Assembly (NCBI GenBank): GCA_964601355.1
Contig: CAZRNB010000038.1
Coordinates: 1-24,238, forward strand
Length of the DNA stretch: 24,238 nt
Direction: 5' to 3'
Origin: CAZRNB01 sp964601355
Lineage (GTDB): Bacteria > Planctomycetota > Phycisphaerae > Sedimentisphaerales > Anaerobacaceae
Shown piece by piece: positions 7,576 through 15,226 of the stretch. The position numbers and the translations under genes were made by a program. Every line of letters begins with the position of its first letter. Within the stretch, counting starts at the first letter, position 1. Under the pieces are notes generated by a model. It had not been told where the DNA came from. It ran no database searches and saw nothing but the letters and a program-made list of their open reading frames with translations.

Positions 7576-8577
7576 CTATTCATCTATAAATGCCAGCTCA
7601 CCCTTACTGTTTTTCTCGCGTAAAGCGCCGATAATCTTTTCTCTGGCCCCTTTAACATCCTCTTTTTTCGGAGTTGACATCAGCGATGCTTCTTCATCCA
7701 CCATTGCGGCAGCTCTTTCAGAAATGTTGGATTTTATCTTCTGAATAGCTGCCTCGTCGGACTTGTGCAATGCCAATGCTAAACTTCGCTCATCAATGCC
7801 TCGTAGCGCCTCCTGTAGTGACCTATCAGATATTTGCGGAATATCTTCCCAAACTATCATTAAACTTGTCACCTGCTCACCCATTTGGCTGTTTTTTTCC
7901 TGGATTGCTCCGAGCAGGCCATCTCTAAGCTCCTTGCCCAGGTTTCGCAAAATCACGGCTATTTTCCTTAAAGACTGCTCCGGCCGAGCCTGTGCGCCGG
8001 CGTCTTTCTGATTAGCGGATATAGACTCAATGCGTTTGTGAATCATTTCTGCTATCCGTGCTTTTGCCTCCGCCGTGACACTATCAACGCTGGTCATTCT
8101 GCTGATAGCGCTAAGCCTTATGCCCTCACCTAAAAGGCCGATAATTTCCGAGCTTGCCTTTGCGGACAATTCCGATAGAACCACTGCAACCGCCTGAGGA
8201 TGCTCGTTCTCGAGAACCGCTGCCAATATATGCATATCCGCAGAGCGAATACTAATAAAAGGGTCACGTTGCTGGAGTAAACCCTGTAACTGCGTTTGAA
8301 TCTGCGCAGCTTTTTCATCGCCGACCGTATTTTTCAGCATTTCCCTCAGGAAGCTTCTGAGGTGAAACGGTGGACTCTTGAGGAGGCAATTGCAGAAATG
8401 CCTGGCGACCTCAGCACTTTGCTTGCTGCTTCTGAAACCAGCAGCATCCAAATAGGTTAGCTCCACAGCCAATTCCTGAACTACCCCTTGATCAAGACCT
8501 TTGAGCATCTCTGTAGCAGTCGCAATGTCAAGGCTCATCAGCAACATAGCCGCTTTTTGCTTACCCGTTAATGCCAT
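7576..8577 (-). CDS. fliG: Flagellar rotor switch protein FliG
   Basis: FliG sits on the MS-ring and receives torque from MotA. The 333-residue product has the normal family length and three-domain plan. The N-terminal domain binds FliF. The middle domain has the EHPQ motif at 125-128 (ENEHPQAVAVVLSEL). The C-terminal domain has the charged torque helix region MIVWEDIPQISDRSLQEALRGIDERSLALAL. The start is ATG at 8577 with GGAGA nine bases upstream. That ribosome-binding site lies in a GGAGAAC unit in phase with the adjoining heptad array. fliF is upstream, as expected. Confidence 0.97.
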   Translation of the reverse strand: MALTGKQKAAMLLMSLDIATATEMLKGLDQGVVQELAVELTYLDAAGFRSSKQSAEVARHFCNCLLKSPPFHLRSFLREMLKNTVGDEKAAQIQTQLQGLLQQRDPFISIRSADMHILAAVLENEHPQAVAVVLSELSAKASSEIIGLLGEGIRLSAISRMTSVDSVTAEAKARIAEMIHKRIESISANQKDAGAQARPEQSLRKIAVILRNLGKELRDGLLGAIQEKNSQMGEQVTSLMIVWEDIPQISDRSLQEALRGIDERSLALALHKSDEAAIQKIKSNISERAAAMVDEEASLMSTPKKEDVKGAREKIIGALREKNSKGELAFIDE

Positions 8578-8583
8578 TGTAAT

Positions 8584-8649
8584 GTTCTCCGTTCATAGTT
8601 CGTTGTTCGTTGTTCGTTGTCAATGAACTATGAACTCATAACTATGAAC
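8584..8649. repeat. Inverted heptad array between fliF and fliG
   Basis: The left arm is GTTCTCC, GTTCATA, GTTCGTT, GTTCGTT, GTTCGTT (8584-8618), then a GTC spacer. The right arm is AATGAAC, TATGAAC, TCATAAC, TATGAAC (8622-8649). Read in the direction of transcription, the terminal unit is GGAGAAC and serves as the fliG ribosome-binding site. Confidence 0.88.
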
Positions 8650-8654
8650 TAATA

Positions 8655-10178
8655 TTACTCCTTCTCTTCGAGCCAACTGGAAAACAATCGCCTGACCTGT
8701 TCCGGATTGTTCTGCAAAGCACTTGATATTTGTTTTCGCATGACTATTGCCTCGGATGCGGTCTCTCCTGCCGGAAGAAGACCGATTGTCCTCTCAACTC
8801 CCTGCAACTCCGGCTGGAGAGCCTGCAAAGCTGCTTTTTTCTTGGCGCCTCTGAATATCCGAAGCACCAGCAGCGCGCAAATCGCCATAATCCCTAAAGA
8901 AAGATGACGAGCAATCGCTATATAACGTGGCCAATTGGACGGCTTATCCTCAATCGTCAGCTCGGCTGGACGGTGAAATTTTATATGGACAACTTTAAGT
9001 AAATCTGTTTGCTTAAGGCCGAGCGCATTTCTAATAATTTCTTCCACGTCTGATAACGGCATTATCATTTGCCCGCTACCGGCTGATCCCGAAGAGGCCG
9101 CTTCATTTGCATCAGACACCGACAAGTCAACGAAAGCAGCCACCGACAGTGACTTAATTTCACCCGGCAGAATCATTTCCTGCTTTACGGTTTTTCCGAC
9201 TTCATATTCAGTGAGGATTGTTTCATCTTTTTTTGTACTGCCTGGTGCGGCTGTTCCACCGCCGGCAGGCGCAGCACTCTGTTCGATTTCCGATTTAGTA
9301 GTAATTTCTTCTTTTGATGCAACCTTTGTACTTGGATCGTAACTCTCAATAACGGTATTGATGCTGTTCATATCAATAACGGCACTGACCCTCACTGATG
9401 CCCTGCCCGGCCCTAAAACAGCGGTGAGCATATCCTCAACCTTCTTGGCTAAACTTTGCTCAACCCTCTCCTTATAATCTGCAAAAGTACCGGCTCCACC
9501 GGCAATAGTGCGGTCTGAGCTGCCGGAAAGAAGATGTCCCTGACTATCTACTATGGTCACGTTATCCGAGCTGAGTCCCTCAACGCTGCCGGCAACCAAA
9601 TAGGTAATTGCTGCAACATTTGAGGCGCTTAAGGTGTAACCTGGTCGTAGTCGAAGAACCACAGAAGCAGTAGTTTTTCCGGTCTCAGAAGTGACCAATC
9701 TGCCGTAGGCGGACTCAGGACTTACAATGTGCACTCGTGCATAAATCACACCATCTATCATCTGAATGCTTTTGGCAAGCTCTTCCTGAAGCGCCCGCTT
9801 AAGATTAACATTTTGCACAAAAGGGCTTGCTCCTATTTTTTCCTCGTCAAATATCTTGTAACCACCCTGCGGACCAGCCGGTAGTCCTTCTTTCGCCATA
9901 TCCAGTCGAAGCTGATAAACCTGCTCCTTTGGCACATAAATAGATGTTCCGCCGTTCATTAATTCGTAAGGAATGTTTTTTTCGCTGATTTTGTCCGTAA
10001 TCTTAGCGGCTTCTTCCGCAGATATGCTCTGATACAACATTCTCATGTCAGGTTTGCGAGCCCAGTGAATAAGAAGTGCGGCGATAATAAGAAATGTTAG
10101 AACAACAGCAGTCAGTAAAGCCCGTTGTACAAGGCTTATCTTTTGCCAGACTAAAACTATCTTCTGGAAGAAGCTCAT
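8655..10178 (-). CDS. fliF: Flagellar MS-ring protein FliF
   Basis: FliF forms the MS-ring in the cytoplasmic membrane, the platform for rotor and export gate. The 507-residue product has TM1 at about 19-38, the YscJ/FliF ring-building domain (EEAAKITDKISEKNIPYEL, GLPAGPQGGYKIFDEEKIGAS, VIYARVHIVSPESAYG), and a periplasmic FliF domain with a low-complexity Ala/Gly/Ser stretch near 310-330. TM2 lies at about 424-442, and a C-terminal FliG-binding tail, SSALQNNPEQVRRLFSSWL, ends the protein. The ATG at 10178 has only a weak GAAG upstream. The gap to fliE is filled by a heptad array. Confidence 0.98.
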   Translation of the reverse strand: MSFFQKIVLVWQKISLVQRALLTAVVLTFLIIAALLIHWARKPDMRMLYQSISAEEAAKITDKISEKNIPYELMNGGTSIYVPKEQVYQLRLDMAKEGLPAGPQGGYKIFDEEKIGASPFVQNVNLKRALQEELAKSIQMIDGVIYARVHIVSPESAYGRLVTSETGKTTASVVLRLRPGYTLSASNVAAITYLVAGSVEGLSSDNVTIVDSQGHLLSGSSDRTIAGGAGTFADYKERVEQSLAKKVEDMLTAVLGPGRASVRVSAVIDMNSINTVIESYDPSTKVASKEEITTKSEIEQSAAPAGGGTAAPGSTKKDETILTEYEVGKTVKQEMILPGEIKSLSVAAFVDLSVSDANEAASSGSAGSGQMIMPLSDVEEIIRNALGLKQTDLLKVVHIKFHRPAELTIEDKPSNWPRYIAIARHLSLGIMAICALLVLRIFRGAKKKAALQALQPELQGVERTIGLLPAGETASEAIVMRKQISSALQNNPEQVRRLFSSWLEEKE

Positions 10179-10194
10179 TAAAACTCTTCGTTTG

Positions 10195-10246
10195 GTTCGT
10201 AGTTATGAGTTCATAGTTCGTAGTCTATGAACTATCAACAATGAAC
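10195..10246. repeat. Inverted heptad array between fliE and fliF
   Basis: The left arm is GTTCGTA, GTTATGA, GTTCATA, GTTCGTA (10195-10222), then a GTC spacer. The right arm is TATGAAC, TATCAAC, AATGAAC (10226-10246). The design and family match the arrays at 1823, 8584 and 15167. Confidence 0.87.
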
Positions 10247-10253
10247 CCAGCAC

Positions 10254-10577
10254 CTATATTTGCATATTCATCGTTTGTTTGTAGGCTTCAATCAGCTTAT
10301 TTCTAACACCAATAAGCAGCTTGAAACTCAGATCAGCTTCGGCTACGGCTGTTACTACCGAAGTAATATCGGAATTTCTGCCGGCCAACAAATCCTTTAT
10401 GGACATATCCGAAGATCGCTGAAGGTCATCAACTTCAGATATGAAATCTCCAGCGGCTTTAACAGTTTTTGTAAAATCCGCCTTTTTCCCGATAGAATCG
10501 GGACTCTTTTCCACCTGATGCATCAGTTTATTTGTATGGGGCATTATAGAGCTTACATTGGTATTAAGATTAATCAT
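10254..10577 (-). CDS. fliE: Flagellar hook-basal body protein FliE
   Basis: FliE connects the MS-ring and export gate to the proximal rod. The product has 107 residues, within the usual size range, and carries the C-terminal FliE pattern SVVTAVAEADLSFKLLIGVRNKLIEAYKQTMNMQI. I chose ATG at 10577 because GAGGT lies six bases upstream. A GTG at 10592, abutting the flgC stop, would add five residues and has no ribosome-binding site. Its place between flgC and fliF is standard. Confidence 0.93.
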   Translation of the reverse strand: MINLNTNVSSIMPHTNKLMHQVEKSPDSIGKKADFTKTVKAAGDFISEVDDLQRSSDMSIKDLLAGRNSDITSVVTAVAEADLSFKLLIGVRNKLIEAYKQTMNMQI

Positions 10578-10592
10578 CGTGTTACCTCTCAC

Positions 10593-10997
10593 TTATCGCA
10601 GTAATTCGATCGTGGTTTCCACCATTTGCTGATAACGTTTAAGAATCGCCGCGTTGGCCTGATACGTACGTGTCGCGATATTGAGATTCATAATCTCGAT
10701 CGGCAGATTTACATTAGGCATTGCCACATAGCCGTGCTCGTCCGACCGGGGATTGCCTGGATCAAAAACCCTATTGAAATCTTCCATATCTTCGGCTATA
10801 TCCTCGATAGTGACGCCTCCGATGCCATCAGTTTCTGCTTTAAGCACAGCATCGAGTCTGCGGTATGGCTCACCTTTTCCTGCATCAGTCGTCCGTGCAT
10901 TGGCAACATTCGATGAAATAACTTCCATGTTTTTGCTTTGAGCACGCATTCCTGAAACCGCTATATCTATGGGGCCGAATATCTCATTAACGTCCAT
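10593..10997 (-). CDS. flgC: Flagellar proximal rod protein FlgC
   Basis: FlgC is a proximal rod subunit exported through the basal body. The 134-residue product has the N-terminal rod motif DIAVSGMRAQSKNMEVISSN and a C-terminal helix (LNIATRTYQANAAILKRYQQM) that together form the rod D0 coiled coil. GYVAMPNVNLPIEIMNL is the characteristic FlgC segment before that helix. The start is ATG at 10997 with a GGGTAAAG region upstream. It follows flgB and precedes fliE, the standard order. Confidence 0.96.
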   Translation of the reverse strand: MDVNEIFGPIDIAVSGMRAQSKNMEVISSNVANARTTDAGKGEPYRRLDAVLKAETDGIGGVTIEDIAEDMEDFNRVFDPGNPRSDEHGYVAMPNVNLPIEIMNLNIATRTYQANAAILKRYQQMVETTIELLR

Positions 10998-11038
10998 ACT
11001 CTTTACCCTTTATTTAGTGAACCAACGTTTTATTTACC

Positions 11039-11062
11039 AATTAACTAATTAACTAATTAATT
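11039..11062. repeat. Short AT-rich tandem repeat between flgB and flgC
   Basis: AATTAACT occurs twice, followed by AATTAATT. Unlike the other arrays in the window the period is 8 bp, and there is no inverted arm. It may simply be low-complexity DNA. Confidence 0.6.
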
Positions 11063-11097
11063 TTCGATATCTCAGCATTTTATTCGGCATAATCTCA

Positions 11098-11463
11098 TCA
11101 TCTTGAGTTTTCGCTCATCGCTAATTCTATCTGGCTGTACTTTTTATTAAGCAACCTGATATAAACCTTATGAAGAAGAGTGTTTTTAACCATTTCACCA
11201 ACCTCAGTCTCCAAATTAACATCGTTACCATTTGACTTTACCGGCGTCTGATTAGGTCGATGAAGCTGAGGCTCAATCTCATTGAGGTCAACTGCCTCAG
11301 ATGAGTCCAGGGCCTTTTCCAGCAATTCTTCGAACTTAATATCAAGCCTGCGATAACCAGGAGTCTGAATATTGGCAACATTGCTGGCAATGGCTTTCTG
11401 GCGAAGGCTTTCAGCTCTTAGGCCAGCCTCGATCAAATCTGCTATATTGTTTGTCTTCTGCAC
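11098..11463 (-). CDS. flgB: Flagellar proximal rod protein FlgB
   Basis: FlgB is a proximal rod subunit. The 121-residue product has the family motif RQKAIASNVANIQTPGYRRLDIKFEE and a C-terminal helix (MVKNTLLHKVYIRLLNKKYSQIELAM). It is the first gene of the minus-strand operon. The start is GTG at 11463 with AGGA about nine bases upstream. A sigma-54 promoter lies 54-69 bases before the start codon, giving a leader of roughly 40 bases. Confidence 0.94.
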   Translation of the reverse strand: MQKTNNIADLIEAGLRAESLRQKAIASNVANIQTPGYRRLDIKFEELLEKALDSSEAVDLNEIEPQLHRPNQTPVKSNGNDVNLETEVGEMVKNTLLHKVYIRLLNKKYSQIELAMSENSR

Positions 11464-11516
11464 CTCTGTTTTTCCTAAATAACTCTGTACATACCTCGCT
11501 CCGTTGAGGAATAGTC

Positions 11517-11532
11517 AGCAATAATTGTGCCA
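11517..11532 (-). promoter_or_regulatory. Sigma-54 (-24/-12) promoter of the flgB operon
   Basis: Read on the minus strand this is TGGCAC-AATTA-TTGCT, an exact match to the TGGCAC-N5-TTGCW consensus of RpoN. Transcription should start about 12 bases beyond the GC, near 11506, some 40 bases before the flgB GTG. RpoN promoters need an enhancer-binding activator, so the whole early operon is probably under such control. Confidence 0.9.
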
Positions 11533-11858
11533 AATCGTTCGGATCGATAACGATAAATTTATTAGCCGGTTAATTGATTAAAAAAATAGCTTTCACCGCA
11601 AACTATCGCTTTTATGTCTGATTTTGATTATGTCAGGATTCTATACAATTGGGATTGTTTTTGGACAGGCAATACTAACCATGGACTTTTAGACCACCAC
11701 CTAACATGGTCCAGAAATTTTTTCCTGCCTTTAGGGAACATTCCTCCTCAAGCACTGCCAACGGAGAAATGTTTTATATTAATCATCATTAAGATATCAC
11801 ATCTAATTCTTTTTGTAATAATTACTTATCGCTATATTGAGCACCAATTCTTGATTCA
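11533..11858. promoter_or_regulatory. Divergent regulatory region between two sigma-54 promoters
   Basis: This 326-base stretch separates the facing-away sigma-54 promoters and contains no credible gene. Near its middle are two similar segments, CTAACCATGGAC (11675-11686) and CTAACATGGTCC (11701-11712). They include the inverted pair TGGAC (11682-11686) and GTCCA (11709-11713). They lie roughly 150 bases from each promoter, a normal distance for enhancer sites of a FleQ/FlrC-type activator. The assignment as activator sites is inference. Confidence 0.4.
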
Positions 11859-11874
11859 TGGCACACAGATTGCT
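11859..11874 (+). promoter_or_regulatory. Sigma-54 (-24/-12) promoter of fliK
   Basis: TGGCAC-ACAGA-TTGCT is an exact consensus RpoN promoter. The expected start is near 11885, only about 18 bases before the fliK ATG, with AAGGA (11892-11896) as ribosome-binding site in between. Confidence 0.92.
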
Positions 11875-11903
11875 TTATATTATTTCTTCTTAAGGATCGC
11901 GAT

Positions 11904-13544
11904 ATGGATAGTAAGTTATTGCCGGTCGGCAACACTCTGCTAAATACGGACACTCATAGTTCAGCCTCAAGGATGCAATTATTAACAGATACAACTGTTC
12001 CATTCTTCGTATCATCAGTTGATAATCTATCATCATCTAACTTAGATTTAAAAGGAGTGGCCGATAATATCGCCAATGGCAATTGTCAAATTGATCCTGC
12101 CGGCAAGCCCACAAGAATTATTGGTGATAAATTAACAAAAAAAACAATCTGGCAAAAAGTTGAAGAAAATAGTAATAAAGAAAAATCAAAAATTAAAGAC
12201 CTGCCTGCTGGGACCTCACAATCTGAAAATCTACAATATTTACTTTCGCCTCATGGAGCATCAAAAGTTAATTCACCGCTCAACAAGAACATCTCTCCAA
12301 AGGACGCCTTTCGGCGGACAGGGATTGTCAACTCATATCAGCAACAAATTTCGGAAAACTCCGCCAAACTCGATACTCGATACTCGTTACTCGTTACTCG
12401 TCCTGCTCCGGCACGCTCCGCCGTGACGAGTCGAGTATCGAGCTATGATAAAGCTAACATGCAAATCAACCATGATTCGCGGCTAAGTCCATTTCCCGTA
12501 ACCGGTAGTGCACAGGATCAGAAAAAATACTCCAGCAATGAAACTGGCTACAGTCAAACAATCTTATCTGAAAGAAAATCGGCATCAATAAATTCAAAAG
12601 CCGGTTCTGCCGGTAAAAAAACTGTTGTTTCAGACATCAATGAATCGCCCGCCTCCGCAGGACACCTTTCGGCGCTAAAAAAATCTGTCACAACCAACCA
12701 GAACATGCCTGCTACTCAAGAAAAATCAACGCCCATTGCTTCAAAACAAACAGTTTATGAGGCATTTACGACAGGAACAATTAACAATGCTAAAGACGTC
12801 AAAACGCCCGAGAAAAGCCGGAACAGCAATAAAAAAGATATGTCCTATAACCCATTAGGCCAAAATTTTATCCAAAAGCCAAATATCACAAAGCTACAAA
12901 TATATTCAAGCCAAATTAAAGATAGCAACGATAATCAGTCCTATAATAATTTGAGCCAAGAGCTTGAACGGCTGCTTTCTCTCAATAACGCTCACAGCCT
13001 TGTTTCAGAACAGCCACGAATTTCTAACAAGGCTGTAAATATCACTGAGCAGACGGCTCAGAGTCCACAAAAAGATATCTCTACCAGCATAAGCCAGCAA
13101 ATTATTGAATCTATCAATGCTTCTTTACATCAGGCAGACAGGTGTGTTACGATTCATCTCGAACCCCCGGATTTAGGACATGTCTTTGTAAGGTTCAAAG
13201 AGCAGCAGAACCAGATAACCGGCTTATTAGAGGTCAGTAAGGCTGAAACCAAACACGAGATTGAGCAGGCACTACCACAGATGATGAAAACTCTTGAGGA
13301 TTGTGGGATACAGATTAAGCGGCTCGAAGTGCAATTAGCAGATCAGTTCCAGCCACAAGCTGATAGAAACCTTGCCGGAGGTGGTTTGGAGGAAGGTTCA
13401 TACCAGCACAAAAACTTCGCTGAAGGAGGCAATTCCAATGGAAACGGCGAAGAACTGCTAATAAATATTCCCATTGACAGCTATCAAAACTATACCCAAC
13501 CAGGCACAATTACTACGGACCAATCCATAAACATACTGATATAA
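11904..13544 (+). CDS. fliK: Flagellar hook-length control protein FliK
   Basis: FliK measures hook length and switches export specificity. The 546-residue product has a long Ser/Asn/Lys-rich, probably disordered N-terminal part. Its C-terminal Flg_hook domain (about 400-480) has VTIHLEPPDLGHVFVRF, then a helical segment with QALPQMMKTLEDCGIQIKRLEVQL, the family pattern of L.P..LG.v and L...G. The ATG at 11904 has AAGGA seven bases upstream and a sigma-54 promoter just before it. Residues about 155-180 are encoded by an ATCGAGT-type heptad array, and two copies of a 16-base motif occur at 12301 and 12659 in different frames. The long ruler region seems to tolerate inserted repeats. Confidence 0.88.
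   Translation: MDSKLLPVGNTLLNTDTHSSASRMQLLTDTTVPFFVSSVDNLSSSNLDLKGVADNIANGNCQIDPAGKPTRIIGDKLTKKTIWQKVEENSNKEKSKIKDLPAGTSQSENLQYLLSPHGASKVNSPLNKNISPKDAFRRTGIVNSYQQQISENSAKLDTRYSLLVTRPAPARSAVTSRVSSYDKANMQINHDSRLSPFPVTGSAQDQKKYSSNETGYSQTILSERKSASINSKAGSAGKKTVVSDINESPASAGHLSALKKSVTTNQNMPATQEKSTPIASKQTVYEAFTTGTINNAKDVKTPEKSRNSNKKDMSYNPLGQNFIQKPNITKLQIYSSQIKDSNDNQSYNNLSQELERLLSLNNAHSLVSEQPRISNKAVNITEQTAQSPQKDISTSISQQIIESINASLHQADRCVTIHLEPPDLGHVFVRFKEQQNQITGLLEVSKAETKHEIEQALPQMMKTLEDCGIQIKRLEVQLADQFQPQADRNLAGGGLEEGSYQHKNFAEGGNSNGNGEELLINIPIDSYQNYTQPGTITTDQSINILI
12368..12442. repeat. Heptad array inside fliK, ACTCGAT/ATCGAGT family
   Basis: The left arm is ACTCGAT, ACTCGAT, ACTCGTT, ACTCGTT, ACTCGTC (12368-12402). 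A 22-base loop follows, then GACGAGT and partial inverted units to 12442. Neither strand of the unit contains a stop in any frame. It is translated as FliK residues about 155-180, in a low-complexity region. Confidence 0.85.
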
Positions 13545-13813
13545 ATTTTCAGATAGTTCAGTTTTTTTATCTGCTTTCAACTTTTTGGCTGCGATTTCAG
13601 CAACCGCAACGCCAACATTACAGGTCTCTCCAATTTGCAGATATTTTCCTACCGGAAAACCCTTAAGTACGGTTTATTCCCCTCGATAATGACAAAAGAA
13701 AGGTTTCTGCCTTTAGCGGGAGTCCGAGTAATTGTTTATATGTGAACGTTGCCCGGTAAAGATTTAAATGCAGGAACTTAAAGTCATTTAGTTTTTTTTA
13801 AGGAGTGAAAGGT
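13545..13813. other. fliK-flagellin intergenic region
   Basis: This stretch of about 270 bases holds the candidate flagellin promoter at 13664-13689 and a leader of more than 100 bases. A short hairpin AAAGG/CCTTT lies near 13695-13710. I found no sigma-54 match here and no convincing gene. Confidence 0.5.
13664..13689 (+). promoter_or_regulatory. Candidate sigma-28 (FliA-type) promoter of flagellin
   Basis: TAAG, a 14-base spacer and CTCGATAA resemble the FliA consensus TAAA-N15-GCCGATAA (two mismatches, spacing short by one). Flagellin genes are commonly FliA-dependent. The predicted leader to the ATG is about 115 bases, which is long. The call is tentative. Confidence 0.4.
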
Positions 13814-15085
13814 ATGTTAGCAATCAAGAACAATCTAATGGCAGTAAATGCAGCTCGGTACTTAGGACAAAGCTACGATGCCTTGGCCAAATCGGTCGAA
13901 AGGCTATCGTCAGGCTTACGTATCAACAGTGCAAAAGACGATGCGGCAGGCATGGCCGTTCGCGAGTTGATGCGGGCTGACATCGCTGTGCTGGAGCAGG
14001 GTGCACGTAACGCTCAGGACGGTATCAGCTTATTGCAGACAATGGAAGGTGCAATGGGAACAATCGACACCTGCTTGGTGCGTATGAAGCAGCTTGCTGA
14101 GCAGGCAGCAACAGGTTCGTATTCTGAAGACCAGCGTATAATTATGAACAGCGAGTTCGTAGAAATGGCCGCGGAAGTCGAACGTATCGCAACCTCAACC
14201 AAATTTAATGATATCGCAATGCTTAACAAAATCGAAGATGCAACTGATGTGACGATTCGGTTTGGTACCGGTGCTGACGATGAAATTAACGTTGAGCGCG
14301 CCGATATGACAAAGGAAGGCCTTGAAATCGAGACAGGCTCGGGTGGAACCGATGCTACAGGTAAGGCTACCAATGGTGTCGCCACTGCGGACTCTACTTT
14401 TATTACCACTACAGATGAAACTAGCACGTTGAGTATTACGTTTGACGTCGGCGATCATGGTGCTGCTGGTGGTGATGATGAAAAGACGATTGATGTTGTT
14501 CTCGCGGCAGGCGCCCATACACTGAACGAGGTTGCTGATGCCATTAACCTTGCATCTCAGAACCTCGGTAACGATGGTAATGGCAACGACCTGAATTATA
14601 CGGCTGCTGAAGTCGTGACAGTCATGGACGGCGCCACCCAAAAGTACACGCTTAAGCTTTCCTCCAGAACCAGCTCATCAGACGGTTTGACAATGACCAC
14701 AGATGATTCCGTCATAAGCGGTGCTTTGGGCACAGACGAAACCGACCTTACATTGAACCTGGATGTTGATACCGACGCTGCCGGCATTAACATCCTCGAT
14801 GTTGATACCGCAAATATAGCGTTGACGGCTGTTACGAATGCTATCACATCAAAGGATACGGCTCGTGCCAGCTTTGGCTATAAGATGAACCGTCTGGAAA
14901 GCACCGTATCGGTGCTCAACATCCAGACTGAGAACCTGATGACAGCCGAATCACGTATTTCCGATGTTGATGTGGCTACTGAAATGGCAGAGATGACCAG
15001 AAATCAGGTGCTGGCACAAGCCGGTACTGCGATGTTAGCTCAGGCCAACGCTATACCTCAGATGGCATTGACATTGCTCAGATAA
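13814..15085 (+). CDS. fliC: Flagellin
   Basis: Flagellin is the filament subunit. The 423-residue product has the conserved N-terminal D0/D1 region (residues 1-140, with YDALAKSVERLSSGLRINSA and DDAAGMAVRELMRADI) and the C-terminal D1/D0 region (about 335-423, with RISDVDVATEMAEMTRNQVL and QAGTAMLAQANAIPQMALTLLR). A variable, Asp/Thr/Gly-rich surface domain lies between them. I chose ATG at 13814 because AAGGAG lies eight bases upstream. A GTG at 13805 overlaps that site and is unlikely. It is followed by a strong hairpin and by fliS, its chaperone. Confidence 0.96.
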   Translation: MLAIKNNLMAVNAARYLGQSYDALAKSVERLSSGLRINSAKDDAAGMAVRELMRADIAVLEQGARNAQDGISLLQTMEGAMGTIDTCLVRMKQLAEQAATGSYSEDQRIIMNSEFVEMAAEVERIATSTKFNDIAMLNKIEDATDVTIRFGTGADDEINVERADMTKEGLEIETGSGGTDATGKATNGVATADSTFITTTDETSTLSITFDVGDHGAAGGDDEKTIDVVLAAGAHTLNEVADAINLASQNLGNDGNGNDLNYTAAEVVTVMDGATQKYTLKLSSRTSSSDGLTMTTDDSVISGALGTDETDLTLNLDVDTDAAGINILDVDTANIALTAVTNAITSKDTARASFGYKMNRLESTVSVLNIQTENLMTAESRISDVDVATEMAEMTRNQVLAQAGTAMLAQANAIPQMALTLLR

Positions 15086-15123
15086 AAATAATGGCTTGCT
15101 CAATGATTAGACTTTAGAAGTGG

Positions 15124-15162
15124 GCAGGGAGATGACGGAAAGAAGGAGCGTCATCTCCCTGC
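15124..15162 (+). terminator. Perfect 14-bp hairpin after flagellin
   Basis: GCAGGGAGATGACG (15124-15137) pairs perfectly with CGTCATCTCCCTGC (15149-15162) around an 11-base loop, 38 bases after the flagellin stop. There is no T-run, so it may act as an mRNA 3'-end stabiliser or a partial terminator. Either would give flagellin more transcript than fliS. Confidence 0.6.
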
Positions 15163-15166
15163 AATA

Positions 15167-15222
15167 GTTCATAGTCCATAATTCGTTGTTCATCGATGAA
15201 CAATGAACTATTAACGGAGAAC
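15167..15222. repeat. Inverted heptad array 4+4 before fliS, carrying its RBS
   Basis: The left arm is GTTCATA, GTCCATA, ATTCGTT, GTTCATC (15167-15194). The right arm is GATGAAC, AATGAAC, TATTAAC, GGAGAAC (15195-15222), again with a CATCGATG centre and no loop. The terminal GGAGAAC unit is the fliS ribosome-binding site. Confidence 0.87.
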
Positions 15223-15226
15223 TACA

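Noticed and set aside
11614..11943. 109-codon plus-strand reading frame in the flgB-fliK gap
   Set aside because: It spans the sigma-54 promoter and the fliK start in another frame, has no ribosome-binding site and an implausible composition.
12368..12442. The repeat array in fliK as a CRISPR or frameshift site
   Set aside because: Units are 7 bp without spacers, and the frame continues intact into a good FliK C-terminal domain.
13545..13813. A cyclic-di-GMP riboswitch or a sigma-54 promoter in the flagellin leader
   Set aside because: No match to the GEMM core, and no GG-N10-GC pair with consensus flanks.
14014..14847. Long minus-strand reading frames opposite flagellin
   Set aside because: They are shadows of the flagellin codon pattern, without start signals or recognisable domains.
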